NCBI GenBank assembly: GCA_001872945.1 | Contig: MNYC01000026.1 | Span: 1 to 36,116 of the forward strand | Length of the DNA stretch: 36,116 bases | Direction: 5' to 3' | Origin: a bacterium CG2_30_37_16 | GTDB lineage: Bacteria > Patescibacteriota > CPR2 | Shown: positions 26,565 to 35,818 of the stretch, piece by piece | Layout: each line of letters starts with the position of its first letter | Position numbering within the stretch: the stretch's first letter is position 1 | Program-made: the position numbers and the translations under genes | Notes under the pieces: model-generated | The model's input: only the letters and a program-made list of their open reading frames with translations | Told to the model about the DNA's origin: nothing | Databases searched by the model: none

Positions 26565-27898
26565 TTGTTCTGCCTCTTTTTTAAGACTATTTTAATTGGG
26601 GTTCCGGTAAAATCATTTTCCGCTCTAATGCTGTTTTCCAGATATCTAATATAGGAAAAGTGAATATATTCAGGGTAGTTGCAAAATAACGTAAACTCTG
26701 GCGGATTAGTATCGGTTTGTGTCGCATAAAATATTTTCGGCCTTGTACCTTTTTTCATTCCCGGAGGTCTTTTGGTTGTAATCTTCTCGATCATGTTATT
26801 TAATTTGGATGTTTGAACCTTAGTTTCTCTGTTTTCGCTTACAGTTTGTATAACCGAGCCTATTTTATCCAAATTTTTTCCAGTTAAGGCAGATACAAAA
26901 ATCACAGGTGCCCAATAGACAAAAGCATATTTATCGCGAAGCATTGATAAATAGTGATCCATGGGCTGTTCTTCTTTGTCGATAGCATCCCACTTGTTTA
27001 CAATGATGATAAGACCCTTCCCCATTTCTTTAATCATGCCGGCAATGTTTAAATCCTTAGCTACGGCGCCCTCGGTAGCATCAAGTACCAAAAGCACAAT
27101 GTCCGCTCTTTCAGCGGCCTTAAGTGACCTTAAAACGCTATATTTTTCAATTCCCGCCTCTATCTTTCCACTCCTTCTAATGCCTGCCGTATCAATAAGT
27201 AAAATTTTCTTGTCTCCTTCTCGAAAAATAACCTCATTGATGTCGCGTGTAGTTCCGGGGATATTTGAAATAATTGCCTTATTTTGCCCCGATAATTTAT
27301 TAAGTATAGAAGACTTGCCGACATTTGGTCTTCCGAGAAAGGCAACGACAATATCAGCCGTTTTGGGCTCAACTAACTTTCCCGGAATTTTTTTAATTTT
27401 TTGTACTAATAAGTCTAAGAAATCCCCCACTCCTCTTCCGTGAATCGACGAAATGGCGATTGGTTCTCCAAGTCCAAGCTTATAAAAATTAACTATAGAA
27501 TTCTCAAGTTCCTGATTATCAGCTTTATTGGCAACTAAAATATATGGTTTCTTTTTCTTTCTTAAAATCTGGGCTGCTCTTTCGTCTTCAATGGTTATTT
27601 CGGTCCCGGCCTGAACCATAAAAATAAAAAAATCAGCTTCATCAAGGGCAAAATTTATTTGATCCTGAATATTTGCAGCTAGTTCGTCCTCGATATCTTT
27701 ATCAATTCCCGCTGTATCTACCAGCATGAAGCTTGTGTTTTTCCATTCAACCTCTTCATATATTCGATCTCTGGTTGTGCCGGCAACATTGGAGGTAATA
27801 GCGTTTCTTTGGCCAATAATTCTATTAAACAAAGAGGACTTACCAACATTTGGCCTGCCTACGATTGTTACAATCGGTTTTTCTTTTTTACCAGACAT
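26561..27898 (-). CDS. der: ribosome-associated GTPase Der (EngA)
   Basis: Two GTPase domains, each with GRPNVGKSS, DTAGI and NKxD motifs; KH-like C-terminus. Confidence 0.97.
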   Translation of the reverse strand: MSGKKEKPIVTIVGRPNVGKSSLFNRIIGQRNAITSNVAGTTRDRIYEEVEWKNTSFMLVDTAGIDKDIEDELAANIQDQINFALDEADFFIFMVQAGTEITIEDERAAQILRKKKKPYILVANKADNQELENSIVNFYKLGLGEPIAISSIHGRGVGDFLDLLVQKIKKIPGKLVEPKTADIVVAFLGRPNVGKSSILNKLSGQNKAIISNIPGTTRDINEVIFREGDKKILLIDTAGIRRSGKIEAGIEKYSVLRSLKAAERADIVLLVLDATEGAVAKDLNIAGMIKEMGKGLIIIVNKWDAIDKEEQPMDHYLSMLRDKYAFVYWAPVIFVSALTGKNLDKIGSVIQTVSENRETKVQTSKLNNMIEKITTKRPPGMKKGTRPKIFYATQTDTNPPEFTLFCNYPEYIHFSYIRYLENSIRAENDFTGTPIKIVLKKRQNK

Positions 27899-28799
27899 AT
27901 GAGCTTCCTATCCATGAAATAATATTGGTGGTTTCCGTGAAGCGATTTTTTGACCCCATAACAATTATAAGGACGTCATGATTCTTTATCCTAGCAAGCG
28001 TTATAAGGCACTCTCCTGCTAAATTTGTTTTTCCGGTTTTAACTCCGAAAATCATACCATTATCTAACAATTTGTTAGTATTTGCAAGGTGATGTATATA
28101 ACCCGAGGTTGATTTGGCATCAAATTCCTTTGTTTTGACAATATTTTTGAACTCATTGTCGTTAAGCAGGATCCTTGCTAGTGTGGCTAAATCTCTGGCA
28201 CTGGAATAGTGAGAAGGCGAGTCGACCCCGCTTGGATTTTCAAAATTAGTTGAAGTGAGGCCAATTTTTTTGGCAGTTTCATTCATTCTTGAAACGAACT
28301 TTAGATCAGTATCACTTATTTCCCTGCCAAGAATAATGGCGGCATCTCCGGCTGATTCTACTAAAAGGCCATAAAGCAGATCTCTAATAGAAATTTTTTC
28401 ACCGGGAAACAATCCCATATATGATTCTTCCGATGAAAGATTGAATTGCGAAACTGTAGCAATATCATCCAATTGGAGATTTTCGAAGGTAAGATAAGCA
28501 GTCATCAGTTTAGTTAGGCTTGCCATAGGAACTTTTGAGTAGCTATTTTTATCGAGAAGAACAAAATTAGTATTCAAATCTATGGCAAAAAGAGTGTCGC
28601 TAAGATTAGTATAAAATATTTGTTCAGAATTTTTTACTGGTAAATTTGATAGCTCAATTTGTTTTCCTTTAGTTAGTATGACTTTTTGAGTTTTAGTATT
28701 CGGTTCTAGGCTAACATACTTTTCCTGAATGTTTTTTGCCCAAATTGAAGGTAGTAGTAGGTCTGAAACTATGAACAATGTAATAAGCAGGTTACTCAT
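27888..28799 (-). CDS. D-alanyl-D-alanine carboxypeptidase (peptidase S11)
   Basis: MASLTKLMTAYL (SxxK), VESAGDAA at the SxN position, GVKTGKTNLAG (KTG). Confidence 0.88.
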   Translation of the reverse strand: MSNLLITLFIVSDLLLPSIWAKNIQEKYVSLEPNTKTQKVILTKGKQIELSNLPVKNSEQIFYTNLSDTLFAIDLNTNFVLLDKNSYSKVPMASLTKLMTAYLTFENLQLDDIATVSQFNLSSEESYMGLFPGEKISIRDLLYGLLVESAGDAAIILGREISDTDLKFVSRMNETAKKIGLTSTNFENPSGVDSPSHYSSARDLATLARILLNDNEFKNIVKTKEFDAKSTSGYIHHLANTNKLLDNGMIFGVKTGKTNLAGECLITLARIKNHDVLIIVMGSKNRFTETTNIISWIGSSYVW

Positions 28800-29478
28800 C
28801 TTTTAATTTACAAATCTCCTTTTCAGTTAGGTATCTAAGCTCGCCTTCTCTTAAATCGCCCAGTTTTAAAAATGATATTCTTGTTCTTTTTAATTCTATC
28901 ACCTCAAAGCCAAAGTAGGCAAACATGCGCCTTATAAGTCTGTTTCTGCCTTCAGAAATGGTGATATTAATTTTACCGTTTCTTAACTCAATTTTTTTGG
29001 GCTTTATAAATCCGTCCTCAAGCTCAAAACCGCCCAACATCTTTTCTAATACCGATTTGTCAATTTTTGGTTTCGTTTTTACTTCATATTCTTTTTCTTT
29101 TTCATATCTTGGGTGAGTGAGTTTATTCGCCATGATCCCATCATTCGTCAAAAGTATTAGGCCGGAAGTTTCTTTATCTAAACGTCCAACTGGCTTTAAA
29201 TGTTTTAAATCTTTGGGAAGCAAGTCCGTAATTATTTGTTTTGCGTGATCATCTTTAAGAGTAGTCACATAACCTGTTGGTTTGTTGATTAAAACGTATT
29301 CGAATTTTTTTGGTAGTAATGGTTTGTCATCAAGTATTATTATGTTGTTTGAACTAACCATATCTGTCAAAGAAGCTTTTCTTCCATCAATAAAAATTTG
29401 TCCATTTTGAATGAATCTTTCAACTTTTCTTCTAGAGCCAAGGTCGCACTTGGCTAAATACTTATTAATTCTTTCCAT
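28792..29478 (-). CDS. RsuA/RluB family pseudouridine synthase
   Basis: MERINKYLAKCDLGSRRKVERFIQNGQIFIDG S4 domain, PVGRLDKETSGLILLTNDG. Confidence 0.92.
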   Translation of the reverse strand: MERINKYLAKCDLGSRRKVERFIQNGQIFIDGRKASLTDMVSSNNIIILDDKPLLPKKFEYVLINKPTGYVTTLKDDHAKQIITDLLPKDLKHLKPVGRLDKETSGLILLTNDGIMANKLTHPRYEKEKEYEVKTKPKIDKSVLEKMLGGFELEDGFIKPKKIELRNGKINITISEGRNRLIRRMFAYFGFEVIELKRTRISFLKLGDLREGELRYLTEKEICKLKDE

Positions 29479-29501
29479 ACATCAAGTTCCTATAAATGGA
29501 T

Positions 29502-30005
29502 TTAATCATTTTTATCCTCAGTTTTCGGTAGTTCATCTAAGGATTTAATACCGAAATGTTTAAGTAAATTTGAGTTAGTACCGTATAAAATGGGCTTACC
29601 TAAAGATTCTTTTCGTCCCTTTTCTTCAATTATTCCGCGGATAAGGAGAGACCTAACCGCATAATCGCAGTTAACACCTCTTATATTTTCGATTTCGCTT
29701 TTTGTAACCGGTTGTTTATATATGACAATAGCCAATGTCTCCAAGGCTCCTTGGTTTAAATCTTTTCTGGTTTCCTCGTTTAAGAATAAGCTAACAAATT
29801 TAGCATTAGAGGGACTAGTAATCATTTCGTACTTACTGTCATGTTGAATAATGTTAATACCCCTATTCTTATAATCCTCTATAAGACCATTTAAAGCCTC
29901 AAGAGCGTTCGTTTCATCGGTTTTTAGTATATCCGCTAGTTCAGAGGGACTTACTGGCTTATTTGCGACTAAAAGCAAACTTTCAATTATCTCTTTAATA
30001 TTCAT
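29502..30005 (-). CDS. scpB: segregation and condensation protein B
   Basis: ALETLAIVIYKQPVTKSEIENIRGVNCDYAVRSLL; adjacent to scpA. Confidence 0.92.
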   Translation of the reverse strand: MNIKEIIESLLLVANKPVSPSELADILKTDETNALEALNGLIEDYKNRGINIIQHDSKYEMITSPSNAKFVSLFLNEETRKDLNQGALETLAIVIYKQPVTKSEIENIRGVNCDYAVRSLLIRGIIEEKGRKESLGKPILYGTNSNLLKHFGIKSLDELPKTEDKND

Positions 30006-30697
30006 CGCAAATCCTCAATTTTAGCATTATCAAAATTCTCCTTTTGGCTAACCCTTATGGCCTTTTGTTTTATCATCTCCAGTATTGCTAAAAAATAAAC
30101 CACAATTTCAATTTTCGATTTCGCCTTTTTTATTTCATCAAGCAAGTTTAGTGTTTTGTTTTTCTTAAGGGCACTATTTATTCGATCAATTATTTGCTCA
30201 ATTGTTACTTGTTTTTGTATGGTTTTTTCTTCCAGCGGTTTGTCTGGCATCTTTTTTAGGATTTGTTGAAATAATATAGTTAAGTCTTTTAACTCGGTTT
30301 CCGGCGGATGAAAGAAAATGGCTTTATCAAATTGCCTTTCGCCGGGACTTCGAGAAAATTTACCTTCTGCTAAGATATCTTTTAAATGTTCGGCCGCTTC
30401 TTTGTATCTCTTATATTCTTCTAACTGGGTCTTGAATTCTTTTATTTCTTCTTCGGACTCATCGTTTATGAGTGAGGGCAACAAAGCTTTTGATTTTAAG
30501 TAAATTAGCTTTGAGGCAATGTTTAGGAATTCTACAAGTTGATCGGTATTAATTTTAAATTCGTCGATATATTTTAGATATTCCCGGGTGATTTTAGCCA
30601 AGGAAAGATCTGTAATGCTTAACTTCTCTTTTTCAATTAAAGAAAGAAGAAGATCAAAGGGTCCCTCAAATTGTTGAATTTTAACCGTATAGGTCAT
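30002..30697 (-). CDS. scpA: segregation and condensation protein A
   Basis: VKIQQFEGPFDLLLSLIEKEKLSITDLSLAKITREYL. Confidence 0.95.
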   Translation of the reverse strand: MTYTVKIQQFEGPFDLLLSLIEKEKLSITDLSLAKITREYLKYIDEFKINTDQLVEFLNIASKLIYLKSKALLPSLINDESEEEIKEFKTQLEEYKRYKEAAEHLKDILAEGKFSRSPGERQFDKAIFFHPPETELKDLTILFQQILKKMPDKPLEEKTIQKQVTIEQIIDRINSALKKNKTLNLLDEIKKAKSKIEIVVYFLAILEMIKQKAIRVSQKENFDNAKIEDLR

Positions 30698-30699
30698 AA

Positions 30700-32001
30700 C
30701 TATGGTTTTAGTCTATTCATATCCCTGGGAAAAAGGCTTGCTTCTTTAACGTTATCTAATTCCAGAAAGCGTGCAGTTAGTCTTTCCAGTCCTTGGCAAA
30801 AGCCTCCATGAGGCGGCATTCCATATTTAAATACGTTTAAGTAGTCTTCAAATCCTTCTGTGCTCATGCCTCGTTTTTTCATCTTGGACATGTGATCTTT
30901 GTATCTGTGAAGCCTTTGACTTCCGGTTGTTACCTCAAGACCTCTAAATAAAAGGTCAAAGCTTAAGGTTTCTTCCGGACTTTCAGGGTCATCCATCGTA
31001 TAAAATGGCCGTTTTTTACTTGGATAGTGAGTGATAAAAATAAATTCGCTATTCCATTTTTTTGTCGAATATTCACAAAGCTGCTTTTCATGCTTTGGTT
31101 CTAAGTCCGGTTCGCCGATGCATTTTTCGCCATATTCCTTTTCTAGAATTTCCTGTGCTTCTCGAAGTTTAATAACCGGAATTTTAACAAAGTCCGGAAT
31201 TTTTGCTCCTAAAAGATCAAACTCTTTCTTGGAATTTTTCTTAAGCCTATCAATTACATATTTAATTAAATCTTGATGCATATCAATTAAATCTGTCCAA
31301 CTATTAATAAAAGCCATTTCAATATCAAGGCTCATATATTCGTTTATGTGTCTGGAAGTAGAATGAGGCTCGGCTCGATACACGAAGGCTGTTTCGAAAA
31401 CTCTTTCAAATACGCCAGCCATAATTTCTTTGTAAAGTTGAGGGCTTTGTGCAAGATAGGCTTTTTTCTTAAAGTACTTTACCTCGAACATTTCTGCCCC
31501 GCCCGTTTCAGCTCCGGCGCCAACTATTTTTGGTGTGTTTATCTCTGTAAAATCAAGCTCTTTAAAGAAATCTCTCCATGCAGAAAGAATTTCGGCTTGT
31601 ACTTTAAAAATTGCCTTTTGACTAAAAGCCCTTAATGTTAGCGGTCTAAAATCTAGAAGGGTATCTAAATTGACATTAAGATCTTTTTTATTAATTTCTA
31701 TCGGTATGTCTTCGGTTACTGGTGATAAGATTTCAACATTTTGTACATGTATTTCTGCTCCGCCCGGTGCCCTGTCTTCTTTTACCACTTTGCCCGTAAT
31801 GGAAACAACCGATTCGGTGGTGAGCTCTTTTAATTTATCTAAGTCTTCCGTTTTTTCGACAATTGCCTGAACCAGACCGCCTCTATCTCTAAGCACAATA
31901 AAATTAATACCGCCAAGTTTGCGGATTTTATGTATCCATCCGGATACCATTACTTCTTTGCCGATTCTTTCGGCAACGTTTATTGAAAGTGTTCTTTCCA
32001 T
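30700..32001 (-). CDS. aspS: archaeal-type aspartyl-tRNA synthetase, probably non-discriminating
   Basis: 433 aa without the bacterial GAD insertion; GWIHKIRKLGGINFIVLRDRGG, AESPQLYKE-like AQSPQLYKEIM, FRAEPHSTSRHINEY, GGFCQGLERL. Confidence 0.9.
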   Translation of the reverse strand: MERTLSINVAERIGKEVMVSGWIHKIRKLGGINFIVLRDRGGLVQAIVEKTEDLDKLKELTTESVVSITGKVVKEDRAPGGAEIHVQNVEILSPVTEDIPIEINKKDLNVNLDTLLDFRPLTLRAFSQKAIFKVQAEILSAWRDFFKELDFTEINTPKIVGAGAETGGAEMFEVKYFKKKAYLAQSPQLYKEIMAGVFERVFETAFVYRAEPHSTSRHINEYMSLDIEMAFINSWTDLIDMHQDLIKYVIDRLKKNSKKEFDLLGAKIPDFVKIPVIKLREAQEILEKEYGEKCIGEPDLEPKHEKQLCEYSTKKWNSEFIFITHYPSKKRPFYTMDDPESPEETLSFDLLFRGLEVTTGSQRLHRYKDHMSKMKKRGMSTEGFEDYLNVFKYGMPPHGGFCQGLERLTARFLELDNVKEASLFPRDMNRLKP

Positions 32002-32048
32002 AGGTTCATTATATGTTATTTCTTACTAGTTTACTAGGTAAAAATAAA

Positions 32049-32074
32049 AAAAGCCTGCATTAAGGGCTTTTTTA
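32049..32074 (-). terminator. intrinsic terminator (probably bidirectional)
   Basis: AAAAAGCC-tgcattaag-GGCTTTTT. Confidence 0.65.
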
Positions 32075-32083
32075 GGAAAATAA

Positions 32084-32452
32084 TTAACTAGCGAGAACTT
32101 GTTTGACTTTTTCTACTACCTCAGAAAGTGTAACCTGGGATTTTACCAGATATTCATCCGCTCCAAGGGCTTTCCCTTTTTCTACATCCGATGGTTGCGA
32201 CAATGCAGACATAACAATAATCTTTGTTATTTTAGTTTCCGGAGTAGCTCTTAATATGTCCAGCACGTCAAAACCGCTAATTTTTGGCATCATAATATCC
32301 AAGAGAACTATGTCCGGTTTTTCTTTGACAGCAATGGACAGAGCTTCTTCGCCATCCGAGGCTACCACAACATTATAATTTTCTGCACCAAAACGAGCAG
32401 AATATATATCTCTTAAAGCAACATCATCTTCAACTAACATTATTTTTGGCAT
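32084..32452 (-). CDS. single-domain response regulator (REC only)
   Basis: IMLVEDDVALRDIY, PDIVLLDIMMPKISGFDV, YLVKSQVT. Confidence 0.92.
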   Translation of the reverse strand: MPKIMLVEDDVALRDIYSARFGAENYNVVVASDGEEALSIAVKEKPDIVLLDIMMPKISGFDVLDILRATPETKITKIIVMSALSQPSDVEKGKALGADEYLVKSQVTLSEVVEKVKQVLAS

Positions 32453-32516
32453 ATGAGCTCCTTAAAACCATTATCTAAACTATTGTGACTTTAGTCAAGC
32501 ACTTCTCATTTACATT

Positions 32517-34163
32517 TTAATCAATTGATCTTGGTAATGTAAAGAGAAATTTTGAGCCGGCACCTTTTTTACTCTCTATCCAAATTTTTCCACCGTTAAG
32601 TTCCACCAGCGATCTGGTTATATAAAGCCCAAGTCCGGTTCCGCCAACTTCCCTGGTTTCGAAATCGGCTACCTGATAAAACTTTTGAAATAAATGCTTT
32701 TGATCGTCTTCGGAGATGCCAATTCCGGTGTCTGCAATGCAAACCGTGGCAAAGTCCTGATCGAAAGTAATCGAAATTTGAATGCTGCCCTCTTCTGTAT
32801 ATTTGATAGCATTTTCAATTAAGTTGTTAAGAATTTCCCTTACCTTATCCATGTCTGCGGAAACCTTTGTTGAAACTCCAATTGCTTTTTTACCGCCAAA
32901 ATTTATATTGGATTCACTAAACATTAATTTTAATTTCTTTTCGTCAGCCTTAGGTTTCATTATTTCGATAACAGACTTTATTAGATCTGTAATTTCAAAT
33001 GATGCTTTTTTAAGTTCAACCTTCTTGTCCTCTATTCTGGAAACATTAAGAAGGTCTTGCATTAAATGAGCCATTTGTCTGACCTGTGCATAGGCTTTTT
33101 CTAAAAAATCCCTAGTTTTTGGATCAATTTGGGCTGTTGGGCCCTTGGCTAAATCAATATAACCTTCAAGCGCAGTTAAGGGAGTCCTCATTTCGTGAGA
33201 TGCTGTTGAAATAAATTCTTCCTTTTGTCTTTCTAGGGCGTGTTGCTCGGTAATGTCTCGAAATACGCACAAACCCCCGCTTACTTCGCCCCCGTTATCT
33301 TTTATAGGCATATATGAACCGGAGACCTGAATTGCTTTTTTAAATTTATTAACGAAGCACATGTCGTTTCTTACAACGTTTTCCCCCGAAGACCACGTAA
33401 CAAGCATTGGGCAGCTTTTCTCGCAGACGCTTAAATCCTGATCGTCTCTTAATTTCATAACATTACCGCAAAATAAGCCACAAGCATCGGCCGATTTCCA
33501 GCCGGTTAATTCTTCAGCTGCTTCATTAAAAATGACTATTTTTCTTTCAGAATCTACCACGTAAACACCATCTGCCATGCTGGACAAAATAGCGTCATCC
33601 TTACTTTTGTCGGCAGTGAGTTTTTGAACCATTCCCTGCATTTGGGATTTTTCAGTCACGGTGCTTTTGATCAGCTTAGAATAATATGCAGCAATGATCG
33701 AAGCAAAGATAATTCCGCCTAGTTGATATCCAATTAAAACAATATTTTCCTTGTTAAAATTACCGTTAGTATCTAAAAACTGCTGATAAATAATATAGAA
33801 AACAGTCATTAAGGCAATTGCAATGCCCAGTTGTATAGAATAAATAAAAGCAAAGACAATACCAAAATAAGCCAGAAAAAATAACGGACTGTTATATCCG
33901 CCGTTTAGATTGATTAAAAGAAAACCGAGTACAGAATATATTAAAATTTCAAATTTTATAAAAAGACCTTCGTTTCTTTTTTTGATAACCCCGGCAACAG
34001 TTGTATTAAAAACGACCAATGATACAAGCGCTACTCCTAGCGGCGTATAGGGAGCGGAATTAAATTTGTTATCGGTATAATACAAAAGAACATAATAAAC
34101 AATTATTCCTAACCCTCCGAGCGAGGAAGCTATTCTGATAAACCAATACAGAAACTTACTCAT
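32517..34163 (-). CDS. membrane sensor histidine kinase with PAS domain
   Basis: Multiple N-terminal TMs, PAS, FISTASHEMRTPLTALEGYI, LIENAIKYT, GGTGLGLYITRSLVELNGG. Confidence 0.92.
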   Translation of the reverse strand: MSKFLYWFIRIASSLGGLGIIVYYVLLYYTDNKFNSAPYTPLGVALVSLVVFNTTVAGVIKKRNEGLFIKFEILIYSVLGFLLINLNGGYNSPLFFLAYFGIVFAFIYSIQLGIAIALMTVFYIIYQQFLDTNGNFNKENIVLIGYQLGGIIFASIIAAYYSKLIKSTVTEKSQMQGMVQKLTADKSKDDAILSSMADGVYVVDSERKIVIFNEAAEELTGWKSADACGLFCGNVMKLRDDQDLSVCEKSCPMLVTWSSGENVVRNDMCFVNKFKKAIQVSGSYMPIKDNGGEVSGGLCVFRDITEQHALERQKEEFISTASHEMRTPLTALEGYIDLAKGPTAQIDPKTRDFLEKAYAQVRQMAHLMQDLLNVSRIEDKKVELKKASFEITDLIKSVIEIMKPKADEKKLKLMFSESNINFGGKKAIGVSTKVSADMDKVREILNNLIENAIKYTEEGSIQISITFDQDFATVCIADTGIGISEDDQKHLFQKFYQVADFETREVGGTGLGLYITRSLVELNGGKIWIESKKGAGSKFLFTLPRSID

Positions 34164-34214
34164 TAATTCAATTTTACAGTTTGCCTAGTTCTTTGGCAAG
34201 TTGGTTTTTTAGAG

Positions 34215-34412
34215 TTATGATTCCTTTGCGGCTACCACGTATATAAGATAAAGACCGCTTAGTCCTACAAGAGAATAAACAATTCTTGCAAGTGCGGTTG
34301 CTTCGCCTAAAATTCTAGCTACGATATCGAAGTTAAATAAACCGACAAATCCCCAGTTTAAAGCTCCAACTATAACTAAAACATAAGCAATCCAATCCAC
34401 AGCGTTCTTTTT
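34215..34412 (-). CDS. DUF378-like small membrane protein
   Basis: MKKNAVDWIAYVLVIVGALNWGFVGLFNFDIVARILG; SD AAGGAGGTGG. Confidence 0.8.
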   Translation of the reverse strand, partial: KKNAVDWIAYVLVIVGALNWGFVGLFNFDIVARILGEATALARIVYSLVGLSGLYLIYVVAAKES

Positions 34413-34505
34413 CATTTCCACCACCTCCTTTCTAATCCCCAAGATGATATAAAAATACAATAACTCTGCCTTAAAATCTTCCGCCAAACAACCAAAACAT
34501 TTTTA

Positions 34506-34540
34506 TTAAAAAAGCAGGCTGCCTAAATTGACTGCCTGCC
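34506..34540 (-). terminator. intrinsic terminator
   Basis: Minus strand GCAGGC...GCCTGC then TTTTTT. Confidence 0.7.
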
Positions 34541-34550
34541 ATATTGACTC

Positions 34551-34781
34551 TTAAAATACTCGAAAATCCGTTCCATCCGGTCTTACCACAAATACTTTGT
34601 CCTGAATCCCTAGCGGGTCTTGTCCTCCAGATTGGCTTGATGGCTGAGTTTCTTCTAGTTCTTTAAGTTTTTCTTTGCCGCCTGCTATTGCTAGTTCTTC
34701 GGTTTCAAACGATCCCTTGAGGCCATAATATTCTTCTTCAAAAGTATCAAAATCTTTCAAGTGCCATTTTCCGCAACTCAT
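34551..34781 (-). CDS. hypothetical small acidic protein
   Basis: 76-aa ORF with SD GGAGATGATTGT before ATG. Confidence 0.6.
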   Translation of the reverse strand: MSCGKWHLKDFDTFEEEYYGLKGSFETEELAIAGGKEKLKELEETQPSSQSGGQDPLGIQDKVFVVRPDGTDFRVF

Positions 34782-34793
34782 ACAATCATCTCC

Positions 34794-35092
34794 CTAAATT
34801 CTTGTAGCGGCTTCCGCTATTTTTAGTCTAGAATATGTCTCTTTTTTGTATTCTTCTGATAACTCCTTTAGACAATTGATTGCCGCTTCCAATACTTCTT
34901 TTGATATCTCATCAATGTTATCCGCGACTTCTTTTAGAGCAAGTATTTTTTCTCGCCATTTTTGTAATTTACTTTTTGTAAAATAATCACGTATTCCACT
35001 ATTCCGTTTCGAAAAGTTCTCTTTAATGCATTGATCATTGCTGATTCACCCATTGCCAAGAAAAACCCGTCAGAACGTTCGCTCAAAGTCAT
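34794..35092 (-). pseudogene. hypothetical gene interrupted by an apparent -1 frameshift
   Basis: SD GGGGAG then MTLSERSDGFFLAMGESAMINAL in one frame; KENFSKRNSGIRDYFTKSKLQKWREKILALKEVADNIDEISKEVLEAAINCLKELSEEYKKETYSRLKIAEAATRI* in the -1 frame. Span of 299 nt. Confidence 0.6.
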
Positions 35093-35224
35093 TAGTATCA
35101 ACTCCCCATGATTAAGATCTTCTTCCGCCAGGATTTAGTGGTTTTTGTATTCTCCTTTTAAGGTACCTTTTGGATGCATTTTATAAGTTAAAAAGCAAAG
35201 AGTCAATTAACTGTTGTCTTTAAA

Positions 35225-35550
35225 TTAATAAATTAGCGCTAGTAGAACAATAATAAATTCTAGAATTACCCAAAAAGCATTATTGATGACAATGGCCCTT
35301 TCTTTGTGGGCTACCCCATAAATTATCCAAAACGATGCGGTAAATATGTAAAGAGACCATGTTAGAATTGATATGCCGCTGGCGCTTTTGGTAATTATTA
35401 TCTGATAGATTTGAGGTACGGAGTGAGCGGGGCTAAAACGCCAACAATAATTGCCCATTTATCAATAATTTGTACTGACTTTTTTGAATGAAGCTCTTTA
35501 AAAGTTTCTTCATTTTTTTGGTGAGAATGTAAGTGCGATGCAAGCGACAT
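35225..35550 (-). pseudogene. SemiSWEET/PQ-loop transporter with an apparent -1 frameshift
   Basis: Frame A: MSLASHLHSHQKNEETFKELHSKKSVQIIDKWAIIVGVLAP; frame B: (A)HSVPQIYQIIITKSASGISILTWSLYIFTASFWIIYGVAHKE. TATAAT lies 6 nt before ATG 35550. Confidence 0.7.
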
Positions 35551-35669
35551 ATAAAAATTATAATGATTGTGAGTGTTTTAAGCAAATATTGATTAGTTTA
35601 GTAACAAAAAATGGCTTCCTTCGGGAGCTATTAGCTATAAGCTATCGGTAAAAATCTTTAATTTTTCTA

Positions 35670-35745
35670 TGGCAGCCCTAACGGGATTTGAACCCGTGTT
35701 ACCACCTTGAGAGGGTGGCGTCCTGGACCTCTAGACGATAGGGCC
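35670..35745 (-). tRNA. tRNA-Glu (anticodon CTC), CCA encoded
   Basis: GGCCCTATCGTCTAGAGGTCCAGGACGCCACCCTCTCAAGGTGGTAACACGGGTTCGAATCCCGTTAGGGCTGCCA folds as a cloverleaf. Confidence 0.95.
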
Positions 35746-35818
35746 TCGTCGGAATACCTTACAAGGTTTCATAATTGCTTTATTAGCAATTATTTCATCT
35801 TTCCAGGATTCCTCCTTT

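Noticed and set aside
35790-35815. AUG-AAA-UAA minimal ORF with SD as a functional minigene
   Set aside because: Short enough to arise by chance; mentioned only as context for the paired hairpins.
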